The notes beneath the pieces were generated by a model, which was given only the letters and a program-made list of their open reading frames with translations, did no database searches and was not told the DNA's origin. Below, in pieces: positions 1 to 7,628 of a DNA stretch of 32,655 nucleotides. The DNA is taken from the NCBI RefSeq assembly GCF_001435375.1, contig NZ_AYYZ01000014.1, positions 1 through 32,655 on the forward strand. Direction: 5' to 3'. Position 1 is the stretch's first letter. Every line of letters starts with the position of its first letter. The stretch is from Ligilactobacillus araffinosus DSM 20653 (GTDB taxonomy: Bacteria > Bacillota > Bacilli > Lactobacillales > Lactobacillaceae). The position numbers and the translations under genes are program-made.

Positions 1-45
1 AAAACACCCCAAATCCTGGATTTATTTTGTCCAAGATTTGGGGTG
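1..45 (-). terminator. Rho-independent terminator of phenolic acid decarboxylase gene
   Basis: A 16-bp near-perfect inverted repeat (5-20 with 30-45, loop 21-29) is followed on the minus strand by a T run that leaves the window at base 1. It lies just downstream of the decarboxylase stop codon. The plus strand has no T run after the hairpin, so it acts for the minus-strand gene. Confidence 0.85.
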
Positions 46-82
46 CATATCAAAATTCCTAGTTAACGCTTTTTATTATTCC

Positions 83-619
83 TTACTTTTTGATTCGCTT
101 GTAATCTGAGTCATAGTACTTTCCATTTCGAATGTCATCTGTCATTCCTTTATATGGAGCTTCAGCAATTACATCCTCATTATTTTGGCCTGCATCACCC
201 ATGTAAGTGATCGTTGCAAATTCAGGAACTAATAATTTCGGATAAGTATCATATTTTTCACGAGCTTCTTCCATCACATCAATGTGTTCATTTTGGAAAG
301 TAACCGTGATTTCTGGATGCTCTTCGACCCATTTAGGGAAAAAGATTGTTCCGTGCATTTTCTTTTCATTCGGCATAAAATCAAGAGCTACATCTGTTCC
401 TGTTGGTTCAGTCCAAGTGATCTTATAAACGCCTTCAGTCAACATTACAATGTCAGCTTCTTGGTCTTTAACCCAACGACCGGCAACCATCCCGCCGTGA
501 ATTCGATAATCAACCGTGTGATCATTTTTAGCATACCATTCATATTCCCAACCGTTGTCATATGTATAAATAAAATGTGTTCCTAAAAAATCATTAAGTG
601 TTTTAAATTGTTTTTCCAT
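83..619 (-). CDS. pdc: Phenolic acid decarboxylase (PadA/PDC)
   Basis: The 178-residue product matches the usual length of bacterial phenolic acid decarboxylases. These cytoplasmic, cofactor-free beta-barrel enzymes convert p-coumaric, ferulic and caffeic acid to vinyl phenols plus CO2, a detoxification route in plant-associated lactobacilli. Visible residues include Tyr18 and Tyr20 in the [14 protein letters not shown] segment, Arg48 in AGRWV and Glu71 in TWTEP. These correspond to the tyrosine pair, arginine and glutamate assigned to catalysis in the Lactobacillus plantarum enzyme (family knowledge). The ATG at 617-619 follows AAGGAGGAATAAAA. The gene has its own sigma-A-like promoter and its own terminator, so it is monocistronic. 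The usual PadR repressor gene is not next to it on the mprF side; the other side is outside the window. Confidence 0.96.
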   Translation of the reverse strand: MEKQFKTLNDFLGTHFIYTYDNGWEYEWYAKNDHTVDYRIHGGMVAGRWVKDQEADIVMLTEGVYKITWTEPTGTDVALDFMPNEKKMHGTIFFPKWVEEHPEITVTFQNEHIDVMEEAREKYDTYPKLLVPEFATITYMGDAGQNNEDVIAEAPYKGMTDDIRNGKYYDSDYKRIKK

Positions 620-649
620 TTTTATTCCTCCTTATGCATTGACACAGAC

Positions 650-678
650 ACTATACCAAATCAATTTTTTCTTTTCAA
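650..678 (-). promoter_or_regulatory. Promoter of pdc
   Basis: Minus strand -35 TTGAAA (673-678), 17-nt spacer, -10 TATAGT (650-655), about 30 bases before the pdc start. A partly repeated TGTCTGTGTC follows the -10. I see no clear PadR palindrome, so inducibility is only inferred from the family. Confidence 0.7.
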
Positions 679-682
679 AAAC

Positions 683-713
683 AAAAAAGAAGCACTCCAT
701 GCACAATGCTTCT
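683..713 (-). terminator. Terminator of mprF
   Basis: A 9-bp stem (688-696 with 705-713, one G-T pair) is followed on the minus strand by a T run. It begins about 10 bases after the mprF stop codon and separates mprF from the pdc promoter. Confidence 0.85.
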
Positions 714-722
714 CTTTCATAA

Positions 723-3305
723 CTATTGTTGCAAGAATTTCGGTGCCAAGACCGTAAACTTCTCTGGTTTCCGTTTCTTATTAACAACCATTACCAATTG
801 CAACATCGTAATCGCAATCGAACTCCGTTTCCGGTAAGTCGTATACTTTGAATGCCATTCGTTTGCATATTTGTTTTTAAACGACTTTAATCCTTGAAAA
901 CCATACAACTTGTACCCGTATTCATAAATGAAATGGGCAACCCGTTCTTCAATGAAACTATACTTCGAATCCCCAACGTTAGATAACGGTGCCATGCCGA
1001 GATCAAAGTATTTGTAACCATTTTCCTGACCGTACTTGAAAAGCTCGATAAAGACCTTATCCATAATTCCTGATGGAGCATCGCTTCGATGTCGCATTAA
1101 GTCAATTGACAACGTATCTTTTTCCATTGGCATTAAGGTTGCAAATGATACTAACTTTCCATCTTTGTCGCGAACAATTGCAACCGGTGTGCGTTGAATA
1201 TAGCTTTCATCAAAGAATCCAAGGGAGAAGCCCTTTTCGTTTCGGCTGCCTAACCAGCTATCAGAAACTGCCTTTAATTCTGCCATTAATTCTTCGCTAA
1301 ACGGCGGTTCAACCATTGAAAATTCGTACCCTTCGCGTTCGAATTTGTTCATTAAAGCCCGTTGTGCCCGTTGTTTCTTTCCACTCAACGTAAACTTATC
1401 AAGTTCAACATAACCTTCTTCACCGGTCTTAATAAAGTCAAACCCGAATTCGTGAAGGATCATCGTTAACTTCGAATTGATTTCGTAGAATACTAACTGA
1501 TAACCATATTTATCCGATAGTGAAACCAATTCTCGCACTGCATCTTTCAAATATCGCTGATTTCCGACCGGTTCACCCATAATGATAATTTTATCGGCTT
1601 TGATTTGGTACATTAAATAAAGCTGATCTTCACGATCTTTCTGAAAAATGTAAATAAACTTATCTTTTAAGTAAGCAAGATGACTTACTTCATTGCCTCC
1701 ATACTGATCAATGATCGCCTTGATTCGTTCCTCAGGGAAGTTCATCTGATTAAAAGGATCTTTACCCTTCGTAAAGTAATTCATCATAACCAATAGAATT
1801 AAGCCGGCAAGAACCATTCCAACTAATCCGTACAACCAAACCTGTTGATCAGGGAAAATCAGTCCACTTGGAATCCGGTGGTGATGATGTTGATGCGGCC
1901 GGTTTAAAATTCCGACAAGCATGTAGAGCAAGAAAGCTCCCCCGAACATCAACATGCTTAAGACCGTACTTTCAAATGAAAACTGCATCTTTTCCCGGTA
2001 TAACTCTTTGCGTGAAAGCACGATGCAGATCATTACAAAGACCAAGAAGATTGCCAGGGTTGGGGTATATTCTTTCCACAACGTATTCACAACCCCAATT
2101 GCTAAAATAATCAAGGTTGGAACATATGCCTTACGCTGTTTGAGTTGGATTGCTCGTGCCATTCCTAACAGCAGAAAGGCAAATAAGATATTCGTCATCT
2201 GATTCAGGAAGAAGAATGTATACGGCATAAACTTCATCAAAATTGAATTTGAGAAGGTAAAGTTCGGCAACGCAGATTCAAGCAACATGAAGATTCCTGA
2301 AAAGTACATAAACAGCGTTACCAATCCATGCGCAACTTTTTGAATGATCGATTGCGGAATCCCATCAAAATTCTCATTAATCTGATGTCCCATATCGTGG
2401 ACAAAGAAAACGCCCCCTAAAATAAACGGAACAATGTAATAAAACAACCGGAAGAAGAGAATCCAAACAACTGCTAACTCACTTGAAACCCCTAAGTGCG
2501 TCAATTCCAAAATCATGAACACATCAAAGGAACCTAAACCACCAGGAACCATCGAAATAATCCCTAAGATTTCAGCAATGATATACAACGGCACAACATC
2601 GATCAACTTAATGTGAATTCCCATCAAAGCGCCGATCACAAGGAAAAATAAAGCGGCACAGCCCCATTCAACTGTTGAACCAACAATCAAAGCAAATTCT
2701 CGTTTCCATGTCAGATCTTTAAAGAATTCATTATCTTTAAATTTTGTTACAAAGAATAAAATTGGAAAATACAGTCCGCCGGCTAATAACCAAATTGAAT
2801 ATTTATGGAAAATTACTTCTGACGGAATAGTAAACATCATTATCAATGAAATCCAACAAAAAATCGAAAGTCCAGCTAACAAAAACAAAGCAATTTTCGA
2901 AATTGCATATAAAATTTCTTTTTTACTGGCACCATCTTTATAGAAGTTTGCCCGCAGCGTGGCTCCTAACAAACCGCCAAAGCCTGCAACATTAGTAAAG
3001 GTATTCGTTACCCAACCACTGCGTGCGATATAACCAGTTGAAAAATCACCTGGTAAAAACTTAACGATGACAAAGTCATAAATCAGCATCGGTAACACCG
3101 CAATCAAACCACAAATCAACATTGCAATGATTACGACCGGCGACTGATTTGAAAGTGCTTCGCCAACTTGATGCCAATTTAATTGGTGAAAAATTTTTCC
3201 AATCTCCGTAAAAACAAAAAGCAACACTGAAAGAATGAAAACCATTTTCAATAATGTAGCATGTTTTTGGTAAAAATCTTTTACTCGCGCAAATGCTTTT
3301 TGCAT
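723..3305 (-). CDS. mprF: MprF: phosphatidylglycerol aminoacyltransferase/flippase
   Basis: The 860-residue protein has the full MprF architecture. An N-terminal multi-pass membrane flippase part (about residues 15-510, roughly 14 hydrophobic segments, including the VPGGLGSFDVFM motif of the UPF0104-type domain) is followed by a cytoplasmic DUF2156 synthase domain (about 520-850; motifs GEPVG, SIDLMRHR, FDLGMAPL). Such enzymes transfer lysine or alanine from aminoacyl-tRNA to phosphatidylglycerol and flip the product outward, which lowers the negative surface charge and gives resistance to cationic peptides. Which amino acid this one uses cannot be read from sequence. The ATG is preceded by AAGGAGGAGCGATA. 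A histidine cluster (His471, His473-476) lies in a loop before the last hydrophobic segment. It is monocistronic with a terminator at each end. Confidence 0.95.
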   Translation of the reverse strand: MQKAFARVKDFYQKHATLLKMVFILSVLLFVFTEIGKIFHQLNWHQVGEALSNQSPVVIIAMLICGLIAVLPMLIYDFVIVKFLPGDFSTGYIARSGWVTNTFTNVAGFGGLLGATLRANFYKDGASKKEILYAISKIALFLLAGLSIFCWISLIMMFTIPSEVIFHKYSIWLLAGGLYFPILFFVTKFKDNEFFKDLTWKREFALIVGSTVEWGCAALFFLVIGALMGIHIKLIDVVPLYIIAEILGIISMVPGGLGSFDVFMILELTHLGVSSELAVVWILFFRLFYYIVPFILGGVFFVHDMGHQINENFDGIPQSIIQKVAHGLVTLFMYFSGIFMLLESALPNFTFSNSILMKFMPYTFFFLNQMTNILFAFLLLGMARAIQLKQRKAYVPTLIILAIGVVNTLWKEYTPTLAIFLVFVMICIVLSRKELYREKMQFSFESTVLSMLMFGGAFLLYMLVGILNRPHQHHHHRIPSGLIFPDQQVWLYGLVGMVLAGLILLVMMNYFTKGKDPFNQMNFPEERIKAIIDQYGGNEVSHLAYLKDKFIYIFQKDREDQLYLMYQIKADKIIIMGEPVGNQRYLKDAVRELVSLSDKYGYQLVFYEINSKLTMILHEFGFDFIKTGEEGYVELDKFTLSGKKQRAQRALMNKFEREGYEFSMVEPPFSEELMAELKAVSDSWLGSRNEKGFSLGFFDESYIQRTPVAIVRDKDGKLVSFATLMPMEKDTLSIDLMRHRSDAPSGIMDKVFIELFKYGQENGYKYFDLGMAPLSNVGDSKYSFIEERVAHFIYEYGYKLYGFQGLKSFKNKYANEWHSKYTTYRKRSSIAITMLQLVMVVNKKRKPEKFTVLAPKFLQQ

Positions 3306-3420
3306 TATCGCTCCTCCTTAATTTTAAACAGTCCTAATTAAAATAATATAATAAGTTTGTTTTTGATAAAAGGAAAAAAAAAACCGTTTCAAATTAAAAA
3401 TGATTTTCTTAAATTTCGAC

Positions 3421-3447
3421 AAAAAAAAGAGGATGGAAACCATCCTC
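3421..3447 (-). terminator. Terminator of rplJ-rplL
   Basis: Perfect 8-bp stem GAGGATGG (3429-3436) / CCATCCTC (3440-3447) with a 3-nt loop, followed on the minus strand by eight or more T. It ends the ribosomal stalk operon. Confidence 0.93.
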
Positions 3448-3466
3448 CTTAAAGACATACTCTTAA

Positions 3467-3835
3467 TTATTTAAGAGTAATCTTGGCACCAACTTCTTCA
3501 AGTTTAGCCTTCATGTCTTCTGCTTCGTCCTTAGCAACGCCTTCCTTGATTACTGAAGGAGCGTCATCAACTAAGCCCTTAGCATCTTTCAAACCAAGAC
3601 CTGTAATATCCTTAACAGCCTTGATTACCTTAACCTTAGCTGAACCTGCGTCTGTTAATTCAACATCGAATTCTGACTTTTCAGCAGCGCCGTCTGCACC
3701 TGCAGCACCTGCAGCAGCAACTGGAGCAGCAGCTGAAACACCAAATTCGTCTTCGATAGCTTTTACTAAGTCGTTTAATTCAAGAATGCTAGCTTCTTTT
3801 AAGTCAGCAATGATCTTTTCTGTATCTAATGCCAT
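3467..3835 (-). CDS. rplL: Ribosomal protein L7/L12
   Basis: The 122-residue acidic protein is the standard length for L7/L12, the multi-copy stalk protein that recruits and activates translational GTPases (EF-Tu, EF-G, IF2). An N-terminal dimerisation helix (residues 1-32) is followed by an Ala/Gly-rich hinge (about 36-52) and the C-terminal factor-binding domain ([19 protein letters not shown], 68-86). The start ATG follows CGGAGGAAAATAAA. It is the second gene of rplJ-rplL, 39 bases after rplJ, and is expected to be controlled with rplJ through the L10 leader. Confidence 0.98.
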   Translation of the reverse strand: MALDTEKIIADLKEASILELNDLVKAIEDEFGVSAAAPVAAAGAAGADGAAEKSEFDVELTDAGSAKVKVIKAVKDITGLGLKDAKGLVDDAPSVIKEGVAKDEAEDMKAKLEEVGAKITLK

Positions 3836-3874
3836 TTTATTTTCCTCCGAAATTTAAAAATTATTTTTGATTAA

Positions 3875-4396
3875 TTATTCTGCATCTGCTTCTGCATCCG
3901 CACCTTCATCCTTGCTATCTGCAACAGCTTTAACAGCATATGCAAAGTTGCGAACTGGTGCTTGTAATACAGAAAGTAACATTGAAAGCAAACCGTCGCG
4001 GTCTGGAAGTTTTGATAAAGCATCGATTTCGTCTAAAGTTGAAACCTTACCTTCAATCATGCCACCTTTAATTTCAAGGTTTTCATGATCTTCAGCAAAC
4101 TTAACCAAAATCCGAGCTGGAGCTGTAACATCTTCTTCAGAGAAGCAAACAGCCGTTGGGCCAGCAAATACGTCATCTAAGCCTTCAATTTCAGCCTTAG
4201 CTGCTGCACGTTTTAAGTATGTGTTCTTAATAACGCGCATTTCAACTCCGGCTTCACGTAATTGTTTACGTAAATCGGTAACTTCTTCAACAGTTAAACC
4301 ACGATAGTCAACAATAACGTTTGATACTGAACTTTTGAGTTTGTCAGCAACTTCATCAACGATTGCAGCCTTCTTAGCGATAATTTCTTTAACCAT
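3875..4396 (-). CDS. rplJ: Ribosomal protein L10
   Basis: This 173-residue protein binds 23S rRNA by its N-terminal domain and carries L7/L12 dimers on its C-terminal helix, forming the base of the stalk. The N-terminal motif [19 protein letters not shown] (residues 29-47) and the [10 protein letters not shown] segment are typical of L10. The C-terminus ends in an acidic DAEADAE tail. The ATG follows CTAGGAGGTGAAAAC. It is preceded by an L10 leader with an attenuator, through which the L10-L12 complex is known in Firmicutes and other bacteria to repress its own operon. Confidence 0.98.
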   Translation of the reverse strand: MVKEIIAKKAAIVDEVADKLKSSVSNVIVDYRGLTVEEVTDLRKQLREAGVEMRVIKNTYLKRAAAKAEIEGLDDVFAGPTAVCFSEEDVTAPARILVKFAEDHENLEIKGGMIEGKVSTLDEIDALSKLPDRDGLLSMLLSVLQAPVRNFAYAVKAVADSKDEGADAEADAE

Positions 4397-4428
4397 GTTT
4401 TCACCTCCTAGTTGTAGATTAGAGTAAT

Positions 4429-4460
4429 AAAAAACTCTATGTCTACACTAAGACATAGAG
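4429..4460 (-). terminator. Attenuator hairpin in the rplJ leader
   Basis: Perfect 10-bp stem CTCTATGTCT (4435-4444) with AGACATAGAG (4451-4460), 6-nt loop, followed on the minus strand by six T. It lies between the L10 leader and rplJ, so it would stop transcription before the coding region when formed. Confidence 0.88.
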
Positions 4461-4530
4461 AAAGAACCGTATTCTCCTCGGCAGGATTTTGAGGCCTACG
4501 CCACCTGAGTCTTAGGTAGAACTATTATCA
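4429..4530 (-). promoter_or_regulatory. L10 ribosomal protein leader (autoregulatory RNA)
   Basis: The 5' untranslated region of rplJ on the minus strand carries the conserved L10-leader elements ACTCAGGTGGCGTAGGCC and TCCTGCCGAGG in the expected order, followed by an intrinsic terminator hairpin and then the rplJ ribosome binding site. This is the known mRNA target of the L10(L12) complex. The layout suggests that control acts by premature termination at the hairpin described in the next entry. Confidence 0.88.
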
Positions 4531-4538
4531 ACTTTTTT

Positions 4539-4567
4539 AGTTTATCATAACCGGTTTTAGCGGTCAA
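4539..4567 (-). promoter_or_regulatory. Promoter of rplJ-rplL
   Basis: Minus strand -35 TTGACC (4562-4567), 17-nt spacer, -10 TAAACT (4539-4544). It lies just after the rplA stop codon. I see no terminator between rplA and this promoter, so read-through from rplK-rplA is also likely. Confidence 0.75.
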
Positions 4568-4575
4568 TTAATTTT

Positions 4576-5271
4576 TTATTTAAGTGTATTAACGTCAATC
4601 GTAACACTTGGTCCGAATGTTGAAGCAACTGATAAGTGCTTGATGTATGTTCCCTTAACAGCAGCTGGACGAGCCTTAGCAATTACTTCGTAAATTGCCA
4701 TGAAGTTTTCGTTCAATGCTTTAGCATCAAATGAAACCTTACCAACGGGAACGTGAACGTTACCGTCACGGTCTGTCCGGTATGTTACTTGACCTGATTT
4801 AGCGTCTGTAACAGCCTTCTTAACGTCCATTGTAACTGTACCAGTCTTTGGGTTTGGCATTAAGCCTTTAGGTCCAAGAACCCGACCTAAACGACCTACT
4901 TGAGCCATCATGTCTGGGGTTGCAATTGCAACATCAAAGTCTAACCAGCCATCTTGAATCCGTTGTGCCAAGTCTTCGTCACCAACAACATCTGCACCGG
5001 CATCCTTAGCTTCTTGAGCCTTAGGACCCTTAGCAAATACGATAACCTTTTGATCTTTACCTGTACCGTTTGGTAAAACCATTGCGCCACGTAATTGTTG
5101 GTCAGCTTGCTTTGTATCAAGGTTTAAGTTGAATGCAGCTTCAACAGTTGCATCAAAGTTTGCAAAGTCAATCTTCTTAACTAATTCAAGGGCTTCTTCT
5201 GATGTGTAGCTCTTGCCAGCTTCAACTTGCTTTGCAGCTTCTAAATATTTCTTACTTTTCTTTTTAGCCAT
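4576..5271 (-). CDS. rplA: Ribosomal protein L1
   Basis: This 231-residue protein is the mobile L1-stalk protein of the large subunit, which binds 23S rRNA near the E site and moves deacylated tRNA. Family signatures visible include [15 protein letters not shown] (residues 66-80) and the stretch [20 protein letters not shown] (about 128-147). L1 is also the translational repressor of its own operon in many bacteria. The ATG follows AAGGAGGAAAACACTA. It is the second gene of rplK-rplA, 100 bases after rplK, and that gap contains a hairpin resembling the L1 rRNA site. Confidence 0.98.
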   Translation of the reverse strand: MAKKKSKKYLEAAKQVEAGKSYTSEEALELVKKIDFANFDATVEAAFNLNLDTKQADQQLRGAMVLPNGTGKDQKVIVFAKGPKAQEAKDAGADVVGDEDLAQRIQDGWLDFDVAIATPDMMAQVGRLGRVLGPKGLMPNPKTGTVTMDVKKAVTDAKSGQVTYRTDRDGNVHVPVGKVSFDAKALNENFMAIYEVIAKARPAAVKGTYIKHLSVASTFGPSVTIDVNTLK

Positions 5272-5294
5272 TAGTGTTTTCCTCCTTGCAAAAT

Positions 5295-5318
5295 GTGGTC
5301 ATCGGATAAACCTCCCAC
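5295..5318 (-). promoter_or_regulatory. Candidate L1-binding site mimic upstream of rplA
   Basis: On the minus strand GTGGGAGG (5318-5311) and GATGACCAC (5303-5295) can form a 4-bp helix (GTGG/CCAC), an asymmetric internal loop (GA opposite GATGA) and a 2-bp GG/CC helix. GTGGGAGG is the same string found in the L1-binding helix of bacterial 23S rRNA, and L1 is known to repress its mRNA by binding such mimics. The assignment to L1 is an inference from this resemblance and the position between rplK and rplA. Confidence 0.65.
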
Positions 5319-5371
5319 TTGACATCTTTACTTTCGCAAAGTGTCCGCCTGGGGAAGCATGTTAGTTATGC

Positions 5372-5797
5372 TTAGTCTTTAACAACAAAGCCCATGCTCC
5401 GTGCAGTACCTTCAATCATGCGCATAGCAGCTTCAACGTCTGCAGCGTTTAGATCTTGCATCTTTGTTTCAGCGATTTCCTTAACTTGGTCTTTTGTAAC
5501 TGTTGCGACCTTCTTTGTGTTAGGTTCGCCTGAGCCTTTTTGTACACCAGCAGCCTTCTTAAGTAATACTGAAGCAGGTGGTGTCTTTGTAATGAAGTCG
5601 AATGAACGGTCTTCATATACATTGATAACAACAGGAATAATCATGCCGGCTTGATCAGCTGTCCGTGCATTAAATTCCTTTGTGAATCCCATAATATTGA
5701 TACCTGCTTGTCCTAAAGCTGGACCTACAGGAGGAGCTGGAGTTGCTTTTCCAGCAGGAATTTGTAACTTAACTACGTTTACTACATTCTTTGCCAC
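5372..5797 (-). CDS. rplK: Ribosomal protein L11
   Basis: This 141-residue protein binds the GTPase-associated centre of 23S rRNA together with L10 and is the region targeted by thiopeptide antibiotics. The N-terminal motif [20 protein letters not shown] (residues 9-28), with the proline-rich linker near position 20-25, and the C-terminal [21 protein letters not shown] are diagnostic. The start is GTG (5795-5797) after AGGAGGTTTTTACC. It is the first gene of rplK-rplA. Its leader has a hairpin and a GTGGGAGG element that probably serves feedback by L1. Confidence 0.98.
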   Translation of the reverse strand: MAKNVVNVVKLQIPAGKATPAPPVGPALGQAGINIMGFTKEFNARTADQAGMIIPVVINVYEDRSFDFITKTPPASVLLKKAAGVQKGSGEPNTKKVATVTKDQVKEIAETKMQDLNAADVEAAMRMIEGTARSMGFVVKD

Positions 5798-5817
5798 GGT
5801 AAAAACCTCCTCTTCCG

Positions 5818-5877
5818 TGTGTGGTTCGGATGGCCATTCAGATTTGACCTCCCACTAAGTATGTGTAAAACATACTT
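5818..5877 (-). promoter_or_regulatory. rplK leader: 5' hairpin plus second candidate L1 site
   Basis: On the minus strand the leader begins with a perfect 8-bp hairpin (5857-5864 with 5870-5877). GTGGGAGG (5855-5848) follows, and then a downstream ACCACAC (about 5824-5818) that can pair with GTGG, closing a short GGTC/GGCC helix. The internal loop differs from the copy upstream of rplA, so this copy is a weaker match to the L1 rRNA site. Role in L1 feedback is inferred. Confidence 0.55.
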
Positions 5878-5881
5878 TTAA

Positions 5882-5910
5882 AATATATCACAAAAAAAGT
5901 TTCAGTGCAA
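5882..5910 (-). promoter_or_regulatory. Promoter of rplK-rplA, overlapping the upstream terminator
   Basis: Minus strand -35 TTGCAC (5905-5910), 17-nt spacer, -10 TATATT (5882-5887). The -35 lies inside the 3' arm of the upstream gene's terminator hairpin, so the terminator DNA doubles as promoter DNA. Confidence 0.55.
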
Positions 5911-5928
5911 TGGTCTGCACTGAAACTT
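5892..5928 (-). terminator. Terminator of the hydrolase/GRP-transporter transcript
   Basis: Perfect 13-bp stem (5897-5909 with 5916-5928), 6-nt loop, followed on the minus strand by seven T. It starts a few bases after the transporter stop codon and insulates rplK from it. Confidence 0.93.
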
Positions 5929-5931
5929 ATG

Positions 5932-6816
5932 TTAAACAATGACTGTAATTGCAGCCGCAGCGATGATCAAGATCAAACCGCTAACCGTAACTGCCATTTC
6001 ACGATGCGTTTTCTTTTGTCCTAAGAACCAGATTCCTGTCAACGTTGCTAAAACAACGGATGTTTGTGACAAAATAAAGCCGGTTGCCAGTCCATTCATA
6101 TTCGGCTGCGCTGAAATTAAATACGTAAGTGCCGCAAATGCAAAGAAAAATCCTGAAATAATTTGCTTATATGTTACTTTTTGAGCAAACGGATTATCAT
6201 GTTTTTTAATTGAAATGATCATGCCATAAAGCATGCCTACAATTACCATTCCAATTGCCTGTGGCAAAAATGCTTGTTTTCCGTTAATGCTTGCTGCTTG
6301 TGGAGCGGCTGAGTAAGTCCAATATCCAATTTCACCGATTAGTAAAACAATAACTGCTTTGCGCAAAGAATCACTGTCTTTCTTTGTAGCATGTTCACTC
6401 CAAACTGTCATCCAAGCACCTAGAATAATCACTGCCAAGGCAACAAACCCCACAATTTTATCGATCATTGTCGGCCAATCGCCCAGAGCAACGACGCCCC
6501 AAAGTGAGGCTCCTAAAAGTTGAAAAGCCGTTGTAACTGGCATTGCACGTGATGATCCGATCAGCGTAAATGAATAAAAGGTGATTATTTGTGCAAGCGC
6601 CCACCCAATTCCCGAAAGAATTGCTAATGACAGATTCTTACCTTGAGGAAATCCCAAATGTTCGATCTGATTATAAACAACTGCAAAAATCAATGTTCCA
6701 ATTGTTGATCCAAGAATCTGATTGACAGGTTTACCGCCAAATTTTGATGCAATCGTCGGATAGATTCCCCATCCAATTAATGGCCCTAATCCAACTAAAA
6801 TCGCAACTAAATTCAT
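5932..6816 (-). CDS. GRP-family sugar uptake protein (GlcU/RbsU-like)
   Basis: The 294-residue hydrophobic protein has about ten predicted membrane spans. The N-terminal LVGLGPLIGWGIYPTIASKFGG and SIGTL-like (GSTIGTLIF) segments are typical of the glucose/ribose porter (GRP) family, part of the DMT superfamily, such as Staphylococcus and Bacillus GlcU or lactobacillar RbsU. These are proton-coupled, non-PTS sugar importers. The substrate, glucose or ribose, cannot be assigned from sequence. The ATG follows GGAGTGGAATTAA. It lies 28 bases after the alpha/beta hydrolase gene and probably shares its transcript. It ends in a strong terminator before rplK. This two-gene unit interrupts the usually contiguous nusG-rplK order. 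Confidence 0.9.
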   Translation of the reverse strand: MNLVAILVGLGPLIGWGIYPTIASKFGGKPVNQILGSTIGTLIFAVVYNQIEHLGFPQGKNLSLAILSGIGWALAQIITFYSFTLIGSSRAMPVTTAFQLLGASLWGVVALGDWPTMIDKIVGFVALAVIILGAWMTVWSEHATKKDSDSLRKAVIVLLIGEIGYWTYSAAPQAASINGKQAFLPQAIGMVIVGMLYGMIISIKKHDNPFAQKVTYKQIISGFFFAFAALTYLISAQPNMNGLATGFILSQTSVVLATLTGIWFLGQKKTHREMAVTVSGLILIIAAAAITVIV

Positions 6817-6844
6817 TTAATTCCACTCCATTTCAATTTCTTTA

Positions 6845-7570
6845 TTAATGGGTTAAAAACTTACCGATAATTTGATCAACCTGTTCGTTTTCATGTAAAA
6901 GACTATGTTCAGCCCGTTTCCCGTGAATAATATATTCCTGATATTGCCGCCGAACATCTCTGACCAAATAACGTAATGATAGCGCCGAATTGACCGAAAC
7001 CTGACCATCAGAAAATGTTCCGTTCTGCAAATTTCCCGCAATGTTCAGGAAACGAACGTCTGCAGGCATCCCAATATTATTGGCTTTCAGCCACCGGTAA
7101 AGGGGCGACATTTCAACCGGACCCGTTGTCGTTAACGGATGATCTTCAATATATGGCGTTCGTTTTCCAACTTCAACGTCATTGAACGGTGCCCCGATCG
7201 TGACCACCCGTTTAACTTTGGAATTTCGGTCATCATATCCGTACTGATTCAGATACAGCAAAACCGATACACATCCCATTGAATGGGCAACCAGGTTCAC
7301 GTGCGAAATTCCATAATTTGTCTTTAACTGATTCAATAATTTCCAGATCCAATTAACTTGATGAGCAACATTATCGCGGTTTTCTAAAAATAAAACCTGG
7401 ATCAATGAACGCGGTCGACCCCAAAAATAAATCTGGCCGGTACGCGAAATGATCACAATGCATGATTTTTCTCCCCAGTGGTTTTTCGCAAACCGTTTCA
7501 ACATCTTTCGAAAAGAAAAATACGTTCCCGAATAACCATGAATGAAAAGCGTCGGTTCTTGAACTCGCAT
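6845..7570 (-). CDS. Alpha/beta hydrolase, DUF915-like
   Basis: This is a serine hydrolase of the alpha/beta fold. The early FIHGYSGT segment (oxyanion region, residues 9-16) and the nucleophile elbow AHSMGC with Ser97 are clear, and a late His in the AEHSLLHEN segment is the likely third member of the triad. The shape agrees with the DUF915 lipase/esterase-like family of lactobacilli. There is no signal peptide, unlike many DUF915 members, so a cytoplasmic role is likely; the substrate is unknown. A TTG nine bases upstream could extend it by three residues, but I prefer the ATG at 7568-7570 (241 residues). It has no strong ribosome binding site with either start. Its promoter lies at 7629-7658. 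Confidence 0.85.
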   Translation of the reverse strand: MRVQEPTLFIHGYSGTYFSFRKMLKRFAKNHWGEKSCIVIISRTGQIYFWGRPRSLIQVLFLENRDNVAHQVNWIWKLLNQLKTNYGISHVNLVAHSMGCVSVLLYLNQYGYDDRNSKVKRVVTIGAPFNDVEVGKRTPYIEDHPLTTTGPVEMSPLYRWLKANNIGMPADVRFLNIAGNLQNGTFSDGQVSVNSALSLRYLVRDVRRQYQEYIIHGKRAEHSLLHENEQVDQIIGKFLTH

Positions 7571-7596
7571 TTTTATCAATTCTTTCTATATTCTTA

Positions 7597-7625
7597 ATAA
7601 AAATGAGGTTGTTTCCGCAACCTCA
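7597..7625 (-). terminator. Terminator of the rpmG-secE-nusG unit
   Basis: Perfect 8-bp stem TGAGGTTG (7604-7611) / CAACCTCA (7618-7625) followed on the minus strand by a T-rich tract, about 35 bases past the nusG stop. Confidence 0.88.
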
Positions 7626-7628
7626 CTC

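Noticed and set aside
1875-1898. His-rich run in mprF as an engineered tag
   Set aside because: The run is internal, interrupted by a glutamine, and coded by native-looking codons within an otherwise normal protein.
3483-4088. Plus-strand open frames opposite rplL and rplJ (124 and 73 codons)
   Set aside because: They are antisense shadows of strongly biased ribosomal protein genes, without ribosome binding sites or plausible domains.
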